Source: Theristus sp. LFF4_11 (Eukaryota > Nematoda > Chromadorea > Monhysterida > Xyalidae). From it: a stretch of 21,285 nt of DNA. The notes beneath the pieces were generated by a model. The model saw nothing but the letters and a program-made list of their open reading frames with translations, was not told the origin of the DNA and searched no databases. Positions 7,791-15,727 of this stretch are shown one piece after another; positions within the stretch are counted from its first letter, which is position 1; each line of letters starts with the position of its first letter. The DNA lies in contig JASANC010001473.1 in assembly GCA_030248135.1 (NCBI GenBank), forward strand, positions 1 to 21,285, in the 5' to 3' direction. Made by a program: the position numbers and the translations under genes.

Positions 7791-7946
7791 CAGCCGCATG
7801 TGGTCGCCAGCGAAATCGCGATGGGCCGATCTGATGTGCATGTTCAGCTGGCGTTGACTGCTGGTGGCCATGCGACATTGTTTGCATCTGTACGGGGTGT
7901 AGTCCAAGTGGTCGGTGGACACGTGGTCACGGAGGTCGTCCAGGGA
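7791..7946 (-). CDS. C2H2 zinc-finger exon Q
   Basis: The acceptor TGTTGCAG|TCC is followed by 52 codons to a phase-0 donor CTG|GTCGGC, with AAC|GTACAA further on as an alternative. It contains a clear finger: C-x2-C (residues 21-24), x12, H-x4-H (37-42), with SQRQLNMHI in the helix. An H-x4-H pair (DHVSTDH) at residues 8-13 in front looks like the tail of a preceding finger whose Cys part comes from the upstream exon. This supports a nucleic-acid-binding protein. Confidence 0.7.
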
Positions 7947-8032
7947 CTGCAACATTCAAAGCAACAACTCCGCTGGCGTTCCGTCTCTCTCTCGAACTGT
8001 TGTCTACTGACACTCGGGCTTAAAAATCACAC

Positions 8033-8066
8033 CAGCAGACACATCAGATGCGGTGCGCTGTGTATG
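8033..8066 (-). CDS. 3' remnant of exon R, left of the hAT-type insertion
   Basis: With the transposon and one target-site copy removed, the frame from the ATG at 9003 stays open across the junction and continues for 34 nt here, ending HLMCLL before CTG|GTGTGA. That donor is phase 0, matching exon Q. The ancestral exon would be 219 nt (73 codons). As the sequence stands, this piece is cut off from its start by 744 bp of transposon. Confidence 0.5.
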
Positions 8067-8074
8067 CGCGTACA
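8067..8074. repeat. 8-bp target-site duplication, left
   Basis: CGCGTACA, identical to 8819-8826, at the left edge of the hAT-type element. Confidence 0.88.
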
Positions 8075-8818
8075 TAGAGATGTCAAGAAAAAAAAATTTT
8101 TCTATTTTTTTTTTTTAATTTTTTTTTTAAATTTTTTTTTTTAAATGAAAGTTGTTCAGAATTTTTCAGGGAGTCCGAATATCACCATCTGAGGAGCCAC
8201 CGACTTACCATATGACCCCCACTCATATGGGAGGAGGGTGAAAATTTCAGACTTGGTTTCGGCGACCCCATTTTCCCACCGACGACATCACGTCTCGTGT
8301 TTTGCCTCTCAATTCACCTCAAATAACACGGAAACAAGTTCAACAACAAACCGGTGTGATCATGACGACACGAGGCGAAACAGCAACGAGCAACCAACGA
8401 AGTTACGCTTGCAGTGGCAGACAGTGCAATTTCGACCTTTCGAGATCCTGAAAAACGATGCGTAAATGTGAGTTCTCTGCTTCTATCTCACCTTAGCGAC
8501 ATCGGAATTTGTTGAACTAGCCTTTGCGACGCTCAAGTACTTCAATGCGCGAGTCGATCATCACTCACCAAGGCTGAAAACAGTCGATAAATCAATCCAG
8601 AATACCACCTGCAGCGTTGAAGACTAAGTGACAAGGTAAAGTCAAAGAAAATTTTTGTTGAACTTTCGAAAAATTATGCCAAAAACGGCATTTTCAGGGC
8701 ACATTAAAGAAAAAATTTCAAAAATTTTTAATAAAAAAAATAAAAAAAAATGCTCATTTTTTTTTTACTTTTAAAAAAAATAATAAAAAAAAATTTTTTT
8801 TTGAAGCTTACATCTCTA
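8075..8818. mobile_element. 744-bp non-autonomous hAT-type element
   Basis: The ends are TAGAGATGT...ACATCTCTA (9-bp perfect inverted repeats), flanked by the 8-bp duplication CGCGTACA at 8067-8074 and 8819-8826. An 8-bp duplication with YARNG-type termini is typical of the hAT superfamily. Inside are A/T homopolymer stretches near both ends and a complex middle (about 8150-8640) almost identical to 14590-15088 and, inverted, to 19698-20200. No transposase frame is present, so it must be mobilised in trans. It splits a coding exon of the minus-strand gene. Confidence 0.88.
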
Positions 8819-8826
8819 CGCGTACA
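8819..8826. repeat. 8-bp target-site duplication, right
   Basis: CGCGTACA, pairing with 8067-8074. On the minus strand it reads TGTACGCG, within codons of exon R. Confidence 0.88.
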
Positions 8827-9003
8827 TGGGTGAACAAGCGCATACCAGTGCGCAGGTATCCTCTGACACCGGACACCCTCAACAACAGTACCACATTGAC
8901 GCAAAAAACTAGAACCATGTGAACTCTCAACAGAAACCTCAAAATGCTCGTCAGCACATTCTGGGTAGCCTGAATCAATGAACGGACACGCAAACTGCGA
9001 CAT
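8819..9003 (-). pseudogene. First coding exon R, interrupted by transposon
   Basis: ATG at 9003 opens a Cys/His-rich frame: MSQFACPFIDSGYPECADEH, later RQCGTVVEG, RCQRIPAHWYALVHPC. The spacing of Cys and His suggests small zinc sites but not a canonical C2H2 finger. The frame then runs into the hAT-type element and continues only through its A/T-rich end. A TTTCAG acceptor lies just upstream of the ATG, so a non-coding first exon may exist further right. Whether the allele is dead depends on whether the transposon is spliced out. The call as a first exon is inferred from the ATG and the phase match to exon Q. Confidence 0.5.
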
Positions 9004-9239
9004 CGGGGACGTTTTTCTGCTGAAATTATGTGCCAAAATAACGCACTTTTTCCAGTTTTTTTGTTATTTGGCTGAATCGACCGCTGAAATCTGAAGCACA
9101 AGGCATATGATTAACTGAACAGGAGCAAACTTGAAAAAAATGTTAAATAACACGAATCCGTTTGATAGTCGATCATCAGGAACCGAGTAAAAAGTTGTTA
9201 AAAAGTCAACATTATGTTTTCATTTGATCACTCAAATCG

Positions 9240-10000
9240 AAACACGATGGAAGAAAAAGGGAATATGAGAAAGTGCAATACACAAAACAGAGCCGCTTCC
9301 AATTCAACCTCACAAAAACGCTATGACAAAGAATAATATGCAGAACAACATGACAGTCAGCGATCCGTCATGAAAATGAGACAGACAAACACCAGAAAAA
9401 CAAAGACTTGAAAAGCCTGTTTTTGCCTGCTACAAAAACTAAGGTAAGTATAAATATAAAGAAAACAAAAAATAAAATACCAACCGGTCAAAATAAAGAA
9501 AATAAAACTAAAACCAAAAAAACTAAAATCAAATAACACTGATAACCAACTACATTCGACGCTAAAAGACTCAATATAGAACATTCAAATGCGAAGCAGA
9601 ATGGAAAACGCAAAAACATGAAAACACCAACAGCAACAATACAAACGCACACAGGCACACAGAGAGCGAAGATAAAACCAGTGAACGAAACGAATGGGTA
9701 AACGATCAATACAGGCAGCACAGCACATACACTCAGACGATAGTACGGGCAAGGCAGACACAGAACAAAACAACAACGCACACAGCGTCCACACAAGAAA
9801 TACGTGCAAATAGAACAACTCTTTTCACGTCGTCGCAGACAAGCCAACACATAATGCACGCGCCACACATACAATCCTGACCAACACAAACTCCATTTCA
9901 GTGGAGAACAAAAACTAACAAAAACACGAGCGATTTGTAAAACAAATATAACAGTCGAATGCAATACAAAATCACTGCACGTCAATTTATTCACTGCATG
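9240..10000. other. A+C-rich, T-poor non-coding stretch
   Basis: For several hundred bases the plus strand is very poor in T (for example only a few T in 9601-9660) and rich in ACA/AAAC triplets. The long minus-strand open frame across 9488-10144 follows from this bias: it is made almost wholly of Phe, Leu, Val, Cys and Ser with no domain. I see no gene, no repeat unit and no terminal structures. The 9004-9239 and 10001-10499 flanks are ordinary AT-rich sequence without recognisable features. Confidence 0.5.
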
Positions 10001-10505
10001 TGAGTTTTGAACTGAAAAAAATCTAAAAATGCAACAAAAACACAGAAGAAATGAAGAAGTTCTGAATGAAAATGGCATTTTGAACTTCCCCATGAACAAC
10101 CAAGAATATTGTAGCGTAGAATGACCGTAAACATTTTCAATCACTGGTCGTTCGCATCACCTGAGAAGTAAGAACACACTTCTCTCCTCAACCATGATTG
10201 CCTGATTCAACGGTGTGCTCTGTGACATCACGTTGTCACACTGACTGCACATTCAATTTCGAGCTAGTTTTCACGCCTCTTTCGTCTGATGTTCGTTCTG
10301 TTGACTCCATGGTGTTGGTTTGATCTGTGAATGTTTTTTAAACTTGGCAAACAATTGTTCACACTTCACAAGAAGCAAATGGAATATTCGACTGTTTTAC
10401 AGCGAAACCATTGGAATGTACAAACAGAATAAACCAAATACCAATGTGGCACCCCAGGATTTGATGTTTATTCCGAGGTTGGCGACACGAACGAAGATTC
10501 TGGAA

Positions 10506-10541
10506 TCATGTGCAGGCCGTTTCGAACATGTGCCAATGGCA
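10506..10541 (-). pseudogene. Orphan fragment of a module exon
   Basis: After a TGCAG acceptor-like sequence the minus strand reads VPLAHVRNGLHMI, the module start with its usual phase, and then leaves the family just where DPL should follow. No HFC, WTP or FRCxxC is found downstream. It is a truncated copy of the left-hand array exons, closest to G and H by eye, about 1.5 kb upstream of the proposed gene start and next to a retrotransposon fragment. Confidence 0.75.
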
Positions 10542-10620
10542 CTGCAATGGAAAACAGCAGAGGTGCATGGGAGCCATTATCATGTCTGTATCTAGTAGGT
10601 AGCCAAGCCGGCCAAAAAAG

Positions 10621-10880
10621 GGTAACCTGGTAGGTGATTTTAACTGTTTGTGTGATCGTTGAAGAACGTTTTTGCAGCGTTTTTTCATAACCCACGCCCA
10701 TCAGACTCTTCGGTCAACGTTTTAATTTATTCACCACGACAATAAAACAAAACAACACATTGTCTTGCTTTGCTACTAGGTAGGAAATTAAAAAATGTGT
10801 GGTTGACAATGTTGCGCGAAGCGCAATTTTTTTGCTCCAAATGACCGCTCCAAATTTGGGGTAACCTGGTAGATGATTTT
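10621..10880. repeat. 21-bp direct repeats around a 218-bp segment
   Basis: A 21-nt sequence starting GGTAACCTGGTAG occurs at 10621-10641 and 10860-10880 with one difference. The right copy coincides with the point where the LINE endonuclease frame stops resembling its family. The 218 bp between contain AATAAA-type signals on the minus strand but no recognised gene. It may be a second insertion with its own target duplication, or the product of a rearrangement. Confidence 0.6.
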
Positions 10881-11172
10881 TTGTTTTGCTTTTTGGCACT
10901 ACTAAACATAAGATCCCACCACCTCGAGTCCCCGAAATTCGATCTAACCGAAACACTTGGAAATCTTCACATAAATTTTTACTTAAAATTGCGTCAGACG
11001 CTGTTGAGTCAAGCCACGTTTCCACAAAGATGTATATTGTCGATTTGCCATCCATATCAGTCAACCACTCCAAAGCCTCTCGTCTACCCGAAGAAAGTAA
11101 TGACCTTGCGTTACAGAAATAGAAAGACAATTTTTCAATTTCACTTCCCAGAAACGGTCTATTTCCATTCAC
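10881..11172 (-). pseudogene. Non-LTR retrotransposon ORF2, N-terminal endonuclease fragment
   Basis: The frame starts at GTG 11172 and encodes FYFCNARSLLSS, then IYIFVETWLDSTASDAIL, FQVFRLDR and RGGGILCLV. NARSL, ETWL, RxDR and GGG are hallmarks of the apurinic-type (exonuclease/endonuclease/phosphatase) domain of CR1/Jockey-like LINE ORF2 proteins. Similarity ends near 10880, and the rest of the endonuclease and all of the reverse transcriptase are missing. The raw frame runs on to 10714 without family features. LINE copies are normally truncated at the 5' end, so loss of the 3' part points to later deletion or insertion. Confidence 0.78.
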
Positions 11173-12242
11173 GCCAACAAGAGAGCCGCGGACCTAACCC
11201 TGCCCATCGGGGATTGGACAGTGTTGTGACACTGTGACAGTGATTGTGACAGTTCGCGATCTATCTTGTCAGTGAGACCGATATCGAAGGGGAAAGAATA
11301 GAACTGCATGCGCCAACCGGATCCAGAACTGTTGGGCACCCTCTCGTAGATAGCGTGCGCATCAGTCCCTGATCCCCTCAGTACAAACGTCCTACCCCTC
11401 CCCCTGAACCGCTCACGAACATGATGGAGCACGTCTCTAGCACGAAAGTTAATCACCCGCTGAACATGGGTCAAATCCGCTCGAACGAAGCACTTAGTTG
11501 ATTGCTGTGATCGTCCTGCGTTCAGCGCCGCTGCAGCGTCCTTGCCCATCAACAGCTCTTTTGTGCGCCCCTCATCATCAATCAACACCTTGAGCGGACG
11601 AGGTCGAGTGCGGCGACCACCAGAACGCGTCGCGTCAGCAAAGGTGGTTACGAAACCCATCCATAAACATTCGCGCACCGCCGTCGGCGCTCCGCCCAGC
11701 TGCGCCACCAAAGCTCTGACCGCAGCCAGTTCCGGTTTTAGTTCCGGGTCGCCCCGACTTGCCTCAGTTGCTGTGAACGGCGGCTGCTCTTCTTGCAGAT
11801 TCTCAATGACGCAATTGTTTTTCTTCAGCTGCTGCTGCGTCACTTCATCCTGCGTCGCAAAGTCGCGGCGAGCCGCTTGGTCGATATTGAAGAATTCTTG
11901 AGTGTCATGGGGCAGCGCAGCCAAATGCGCCGGTGGCCGGCCGTACGAAGGGTCGATTGTAGATTCGTCCGGAGTTTTGCCCGAGTTCTGTTGCCACTCT
12001 TTCAGTTCCCGAAGCAAAGTCGCATTCTCTTCAAGCTGCTGCTTCATTTCCTCAAGTAGTTTCGTTACGACCTCAACCAGCCGCAACAAAGTTTGATTCA
12101 CATTTGCAGATTCAGACTCCGGTTTTTTGTTTTCAGAATTTTTATTCGGCATTATTTTGAATTGTTTTGTCGTTTTCGAATTATCTGGACTGAATGCCAC
12201 TGCAGGCGCTCGTTTTCGCTCCGATTTTCGCGTTGACGACAT
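11169..12242 (-). CDS. Non-LTR retrotransposon ORF1 protein, intact frame
   Basis: A 357-codon frame from ATG 12242 to TGA 11169. The first 40 residues are basic. A coiled coil follows at about residues 48-86 (LLRLVEVVTKLLEEMKQQLE and on). A C-terminal half includes VIENLQE, RPLKVLIDDEG, FVRADLTHVQR and FRGRGRTFVLRG. This layout, coiled coil then an RNA-binding-type domain, is that of LINE ORF1 chaperone proteins. Its stop overlaps the GTG of ORF2 (GTGA), so ORF2 would be translated by reinitiation or an alternative start. The frame has no stop or shift, so the copy may be young despite the missing 3' half. It is a LINE protein of uncertain clade. Confidence 0.75.
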   Translation of the reverse strand: MSSTRKSERKRAPAVAFSPDNSKTTKQFKIMPNKNSENKKPESESANVNQTLLRLVEVVTKLLEEMKQQLEENATLLRELKEWQQNSGKTPDESTIDPSYGRPPAHLAALPHDTQEFFNIDQAARRDFATQDEVTQQQLKKNNCVIENLQEEQPPFTATEASRGDPELKPELAAVRALVAQLGGAPTAVRECLWMGFVTTFADATRSGGRRTRPRPLKVLIDDEGRTKELLMGKDAAAALNAGRSQQSTKCFVRADLTHVQRVINFRARDVLHHVRERFRGRGRTFVLRGSGTDAHAIYERVPNSSGSGWRMQFYSFPFDIGLTDKIDRELSQSLSQCHNTVQSPMGRVRSAALLLA

Positions 12243-12319
12243 GCGCTATCCGACAAATCTGGAATAGATGAGGCACCGCAAAGTCAAGTTTATGGGCAAA
12301 AACTTGGCAATCTAAGCTC

Positions 12320-12678
12320 TGAGCGTCCGAGCTGCTTCGTTTGCAAGCGCTGCGTTGTCTGGTTGCTGTTTCGTGTCGTGTCGTCGCGACATCATCAGAA
12401 TTGCTCGAATTTCAAGCCCGTATGTTTGTTTTCACTTTAGCTGGAAACAATTAGTGACGTTTTGGAGGTCAAAACACAAGAAGAGGCATGGTAACGGTTT
12501 AGAAAAGGGGTAAATGAGGTCACCAAAACAAAATCTGCAAAGTTTCGCGGCAACTTCCGCCATACGCGAGTCATTCGGGAGGTGCCTGCATATCATATGT
12601 GGTTCTTCGAACTCCCTGATTGATTTAGCACAACTTTGATTTTTGAAATTAAAAAAAATTAAATTTTTTTTTTAAAGT
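12320..12678 (-). mobile_element. Diverged relic of the hAT-type element family
   Basis: Blocks in order match the right palindrome arm (about 19925-20215): TTGTCTGGTTGCTGTTTCG, then CAAAACACAAGA, GGTCACCAAAAC, a CCATACGCGAGT region, GAACTCCCTGA, CACAACTTTGAT and an A/T-rich end. Divergence is much higher than between 8075-8818 and the arms. The low-coordinate part overlaps what would be the 5' leader of the LINE, so the LINE may have inserted into this relic or may use part of it as promoter. No terminal repeats survive. Confidence 0.6.
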
Positions 12679-12819
12679 TGAGAACAACGATAACTGTAAT
12701 TACATGTAATTATATTGGCTATATAAGCTGTGATAATCTGTGATCAATGTTGGGTCTGTTTTTATTATTGTCGTTGTCGTGTCGTCCTAATAAGCAAACC
12801 CAAAATAAACTACGTAACA
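12679..12819 (+). repeat. 5' LTR of a TRIM-like element
   Basis: A 141-bp LTR running TGAGAACAACG...CGTAACA. It contains a TATA box (CTATATAAG at about 12719-12727), a T-rich R region and AATAAA near 12802. It is followed at once by a PBS. The 3' copy at 13253 matches the first 55 bp closely, and a relative lies at 6980-7132. Confidence 0.8.
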
Positions 12820-12821
12820 AC

Positions 12822-12839
12822 TGGCGCCCAACGTTTGGC
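12822..12839 (+). promoter_or_regulatory. Primer-binding site
   Basis: TGGCGCCCAACGTTTGGC lies two bases after the 5' LTR. TGGCGCCCAACG is a widely seen retrotransposon PBS, complementary to the 3' end of a tRNA of the Lys type. Which tRNA primes in this host is not known. Confidence 0.8.
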
Positions 12840-13239
12840 TCGCACCTATTATCATCAATCATCAAAACAAAAATCAACAGAAATCAATCAGCAACCACAA
12901 AAATCATTGGCGGAAAAAAATGGCAAGGAAAAACGCCAGCAGTTTGCTGAGCAGCAGAGATTGCACGGGCGATGAGGGAGGCGTCGACGGACAAGCTTCA
13001 CGTGCTTCCGGCCGAACGTGCGCCGAGGATTGAGCCGTGGTGTGATAGGCCGCAGTGCCGTTAAAAGCCGTTAAAACGTTAAAACGCAAAGAAAATTTCA
13101 AAACAAATCATTTTTAATCAGCCAAATGAAAACGTTAAAACGCAATAAATTTCAAATCAACAAACCAATTTTAATCAGCAAATCAAAATAAAGTGATAAA
13201 TCATATCCAATCAAACTACGTGATAAATTATTTTCAATT
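12840..13239 (+). mobile_element. Internal region of the TRIM-like element
   Basis: About 400 bp with no gag or pol similarity. The longest sensible frame, ATGGCAAGG at about 12920, ends after about 40 codons. The segment 13078-13189 is an imperfect duplication of a ~56-bp unit (CGTTAAAACGCAA, later TTTTAATCAGC). The small size, with PBS and polypurine tract kept, fits a terminal-repeat retrotransposon in miniature that relies on proteins from elsewhere. Confidence 0.65.
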
Positions 13240-13240
13240 G

Positions 13241-13251
13241 TTGGGGAGAAG
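13241..13251 (+). promoter_or_regulatory. Polypurine tract
   Basis: TTGGGGAGAAG sits directly before the 3' LTR start and has the position and composition of a plus-strand primer tract. Confidence 0.75.
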
Positions 13252-13308
13252 TTGGGAACAACGATAACTGTAATTACATGTAATTTTATTGGCTATATAA
13301 GCTGTGAT
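13252..13308 (+). repeat. Partial 3' LTR
   Basis: TTGGGAACAACGATAACTG through TATATAAGCTGTGAT matches the first 55 bp of the 5' LTR with two or three differences. It then departs, with only loose similarity (GGATCTG, TTTTTGTTTG, ATTATTG) for the next 60 bp. It is either a diverged or recombinant LTR, or one cut by the neighbouring palindrome. Confidence 0.65.
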
Positions 13309-13759
13309 TGTAAGCGGTTGGATCTGGATGTTTTTGTTTGTTGCTGTGCAATTTATTATTGTGCAACTTGATGCAGCTGAACGGTGCAAAATTAGCTTTT
13401 CGGTGTACTTTCTCGTCTTTCTGCGTCATTGTTTCAGTGTCATTGTTTTGATTTTGCTCTGAATTTTTGTGATGTGGTGAAATGAATGGAAAGTGAAGAG
13501 AAAATACAAAGAGAAAAACAAATGAACGTCAACCTGAGCTAAACCAGACAGTAAATGCTCAAATCGTGCAATTCAATCTATTTGTTCTTGGCTTAAACAG
13601 GCATAAAAGAATCGTAATGAGTTTTAGGTTTATTTTCATACGTCATTTTTGCACCCAAAATAGACACCATTTTAGTGAAAAGGTTTGGTAAAAACAGTTT
13701 TTCATTTTAAAAACCGGTTTTATTTCCGATACCACCTCTCTTTTCGATGCCACTTCACA

Positions 13760-13985
13760 TTATGGGTCCGCTTAAAGTTTGTTGCACCACAGTGATTGAT
13801 GCATGAAACCCTTGGTTGGCTCCAGCTGAGTAACCTTCTTCAACCTTCAATGGTTTGGTAGTTTCTACCATAAAATTGAACACCTTATTCAAAATTTGGA
13901 TTACGAAAATCACACACACAGGTGCTCAGCAGAACGAGGACTTTATTTGAGCCACCGATCAACCACAATGCTGCAACAAATTTTG
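13760..13985. repeat. Small inverted repeat nested in the left arm
   Basis: GGTCCGCTTAAAGTTTGTTG near 13765 is matched by the reverse complement of CAACAAATTTTGAGCGGACC near 13976. The likeness continues on both sides (GCCACTT/GTGGC, GTGATTGAT/ATCAACCAC). About 200 bp lie between. It has the shape of an old MITE and is mirrored in the right arm (about 20800-21020). Confidence 0.65.
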
Positions 13986-14160
13986 AGCGGACCAACAGTT
14001 TGAAAGAGTAGAGTGCCACCGCCACCTCAATCTCAACTGGAAAGTTGCCTGGCAATACCTGACTTTTTGTTTGTCAATGCTGTACATGTACTGATGGCCA
14101 CCGACACCGACGACGTCTCACTCAAGAATTGAGGATGCTATTTCCCAGTAGCGAAAGTGC

Positions 14161-14310
14161 GGGGGGGGGGGTCCACCCCCCCCTCAGCCGAAAATCCTGC
14201 CCGTGCACGGGCAGATACCCGTGTACCCCCCTCCCCCCCTTTACCTCGACACGGGTACTAGACTCCCCCCCACCCCCCTCCGCGAGAAAACACGGGATCG
14301 CACCCCCCCC
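14161..14310. repeat. Poly-G/poly-C rich block of the left arm
   Basis: An 11-base G run at 14161-14171 is followed by several runs of 6-8 C. The mirror block lies at 20480-20630. Runs this long can form G-quadruplexes and are prone to length change; the two arms differ in run length. Confidence 0.85.
14197..14214. repeat. 18-bp perfect palindrome
   Basis: CTGCCCGTGCACGGGCAG equals its own reverse complement. It recurs at 20572-20589 in the right arm. It could be a dimeric protein site or a small cruciform; nothing here shows which. Confidence 0.9.
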
Positions 14311-14517
14311 TCACGGTGGTCAATCTCATCTCAATTTTTTCCAAAAATACCGTAATTTTTGCATTTTTCTTGACGTTGTTTGTGTCTGTCCCTGCATAGA
14401 TTTTGTTGTTTCTGACCAAACAAGCAGCTTGTTTGCACAAAATATTCTGTATTTTACAAGAATTTCTGTGTTTTTCGAAGGCAAAAATTTGGTATTACCC
14501 GTGCGATCCCGTGCACC

Positions 14518-15088
14518 TAGAGATGTCAAGAAAAAAAAATTTTCTATTTTTTTTCTTTTAAAAAATTTTTTTTTTTTTAAATTTTTTTTTTAAATGAAAG
14601 TTGTTCAGAATTTTTCAGGGAGTCCGAATATCACCATCTGAGGAGCCACCGACTTACCATATGACCCCACTCATATGGGAGGAGGGTGAAAATTTCAGAC
14701 TTGGTTTCGGCGACCCCATTTTCCCACCGACGACATCACGTCTCGTGTTTTGCCTCTCAATTCACCTCAAATAACACGGAAACAAGTTCAACAACAAACC
14801 GGTGTGATCATGCTGACGACACGAGGCGAAACAGCAACGAGCAACCAACGAAGTTACGCTTGCAGTGGCAGCCAGTGCAATTTCGACCTTTCGAGATCCT
14901 GAAAAACGATGCGTAAATGTGAGTTCTCTGCTTCTATCTCACCTTAGCGACATCGGAATTTGTTGAACTAGCCTTTGCGACGCTCAAGTACTTCAATGCG
15001 CGAGTCGATCATCACTCACCAAGGCTGAAAACAGTCGATAAATCAATCCAGAATACCACCTGCAGCGTTGAAGACTAAGTGACAAGTA
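14518..15088 (+). mobile_element. hAT-type segment in left arm
   Basis: It begins TAGAGATGTCAAG, as does the free-standing element at 8075, and follows it nearly base for base to GACTAAGTGACAAG. One 3-base gain (GCT near 14812) and a few substitutions separate them. The tail then changes: TAGGGTTGTTAAAC begins a different segment, and part of the 8075-element's tail appears inverted at about 15180-15270. A rearranged copy captured in the palindrome. Confidence 0.8.
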
Positions 15089-15333
15089 GGGTTGTTAAAC
15101 AAAAATGAAAAATTTTTAAAAAAAAAAGTGATTAAAAAAAAACAAAAATGCCGATTTTTTTTTAAAAAAAAATTCGAAAAATTTTCCTCTAATATGCTCT
15201 GAAAACCTCAATTTTGGCACAATTTTTCGAAAGTTCAACAAAAATTTTTTTTGATTATACCTCGTAAAACCTTTAGCAGTCGATTTTGGGCCGTTTTACC
15301 GACTGATTTTAGGCTTCGACAACATCTGCGATG

Positions 15334-15572
15334 AAGTTTTTGAGCGTCCCAAAGCTTAGCCTACCATTTCCGATGCAGATAAGGTGACGATTAGCCTTGC
15401 AGAGCGTCCGATTGTGCTCGCTGCACCGTTTGCAAGCGCTACGTTGTCTGGTTGCTGCTTCGTGTCGTGTCGTCGCGACACCATCAGAAGAATTGATCGA
15501 ATTTCAAGGCGGTATGTTTGTCTTCACTTTAGCATTAGCTTAGCTGGGGACAGTAGTACAGGGGGGGGGTAT
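15334..15572 (-). mobile_element. 239-bp insertion in left arm only
   Basis: The right arm reads straight across the site (CATCTGCGATG joined to TTAGGGAGC, at 19449-19475). The extra DNA carries blocks TTGAGCGTC, AATTCCGATG-like and TTGTCTGGTTGCTGCTTCG in the order seen in the opposite orientation of the hAT-type segment, and it also matches 12320-12450. It is thus a diverged, partial family member in the minus orientation, or an ancestral piece lost from the right arm. A 9-10-base G run lies near its right edge. Confidence 0.75.
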
Positions 15573-15586
15573 TAGGGAGCAGATTT

Positions 15587-15727
15587 CGCTGCTCCCTGCG
15601 TAGGTGCTCCCTGGTTGCTCCCTGATATGTCCTGCTCCCTGGTTGCTCCCTGATATGTCCTGCTCCCTGGTTGCTCCCTGATGTGTCCTGCTCCCTGGTT
15701 GCTCCCTGATATGTCCTGCTCCCTGTT
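15587..15727 (+). repeat. 28-bp tandem array (GCTCCCT-rich), left
   Basis: About four copies of a 28-bp unit, GGTTGCTCCCTGATATGTCC plus TGCTCCCT, with one copy reading GATGTGTCC. Partial units flank it. The protein-like frame across it only reflects the repeat. Mirrored at 19306-19452. Confidence 0.92.

Larger units (their letters stand above)
159..9003 (-). other. Multi-exon gene model: Cys/His N-terminus plus tandem Cys/His module array
   Basis: This is the span of a proposed split gene read from 9003 leftward and continuing beyond base 1. The link rests on phase. The exons starting at 9003, 7946, 7535, 7333 and 6919 all join in phase 0. The half-module exon at 5979 starts in phase 0 and ends in phase 1, and every later full module runs phase 1 to phase 1. 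Acceptors are mostly TTTCAG or TGCAG. The product would be a large nuclear-looking protein with a C2H2 finger, a disordered middle with basic clusters, and ten or more repeated modules. A DNA-binding or chromatin role is inference. It could instead be two or more adjacent genes, with a break most likely between 6443 and 5979 or near 4811-4860. Transcript data would settle the joins. Confidence 0.55.

Noticed and set aside
8238..8465. 75-76-codon frame kept in three hAT-type copies (also 14686-14916 and 19875-20105)
   Set aside because: It opens at GTG, not ATG, and the copies are nearly identical in DNA, so an open frame is not evidence of selection. The one 3-base indel preserves frame, but a single event is not enough.
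9488..10144. 218-codon minus-strand open frame rich in Phe, Cys, Leu and Val, superficially like a multi-pass membrane protein
   Set aside because: Its content follows from the T/G-rich minus strand. It has no domain and no start context, and it crosses ordinary AT-rich sequence at both ends.
15073..15115. TAGGGTTGTTAAAC as the end of a second complete hAT element
   Set aside because: It looks like a hAT terminus, but I found no matching opposite end within the same arm.
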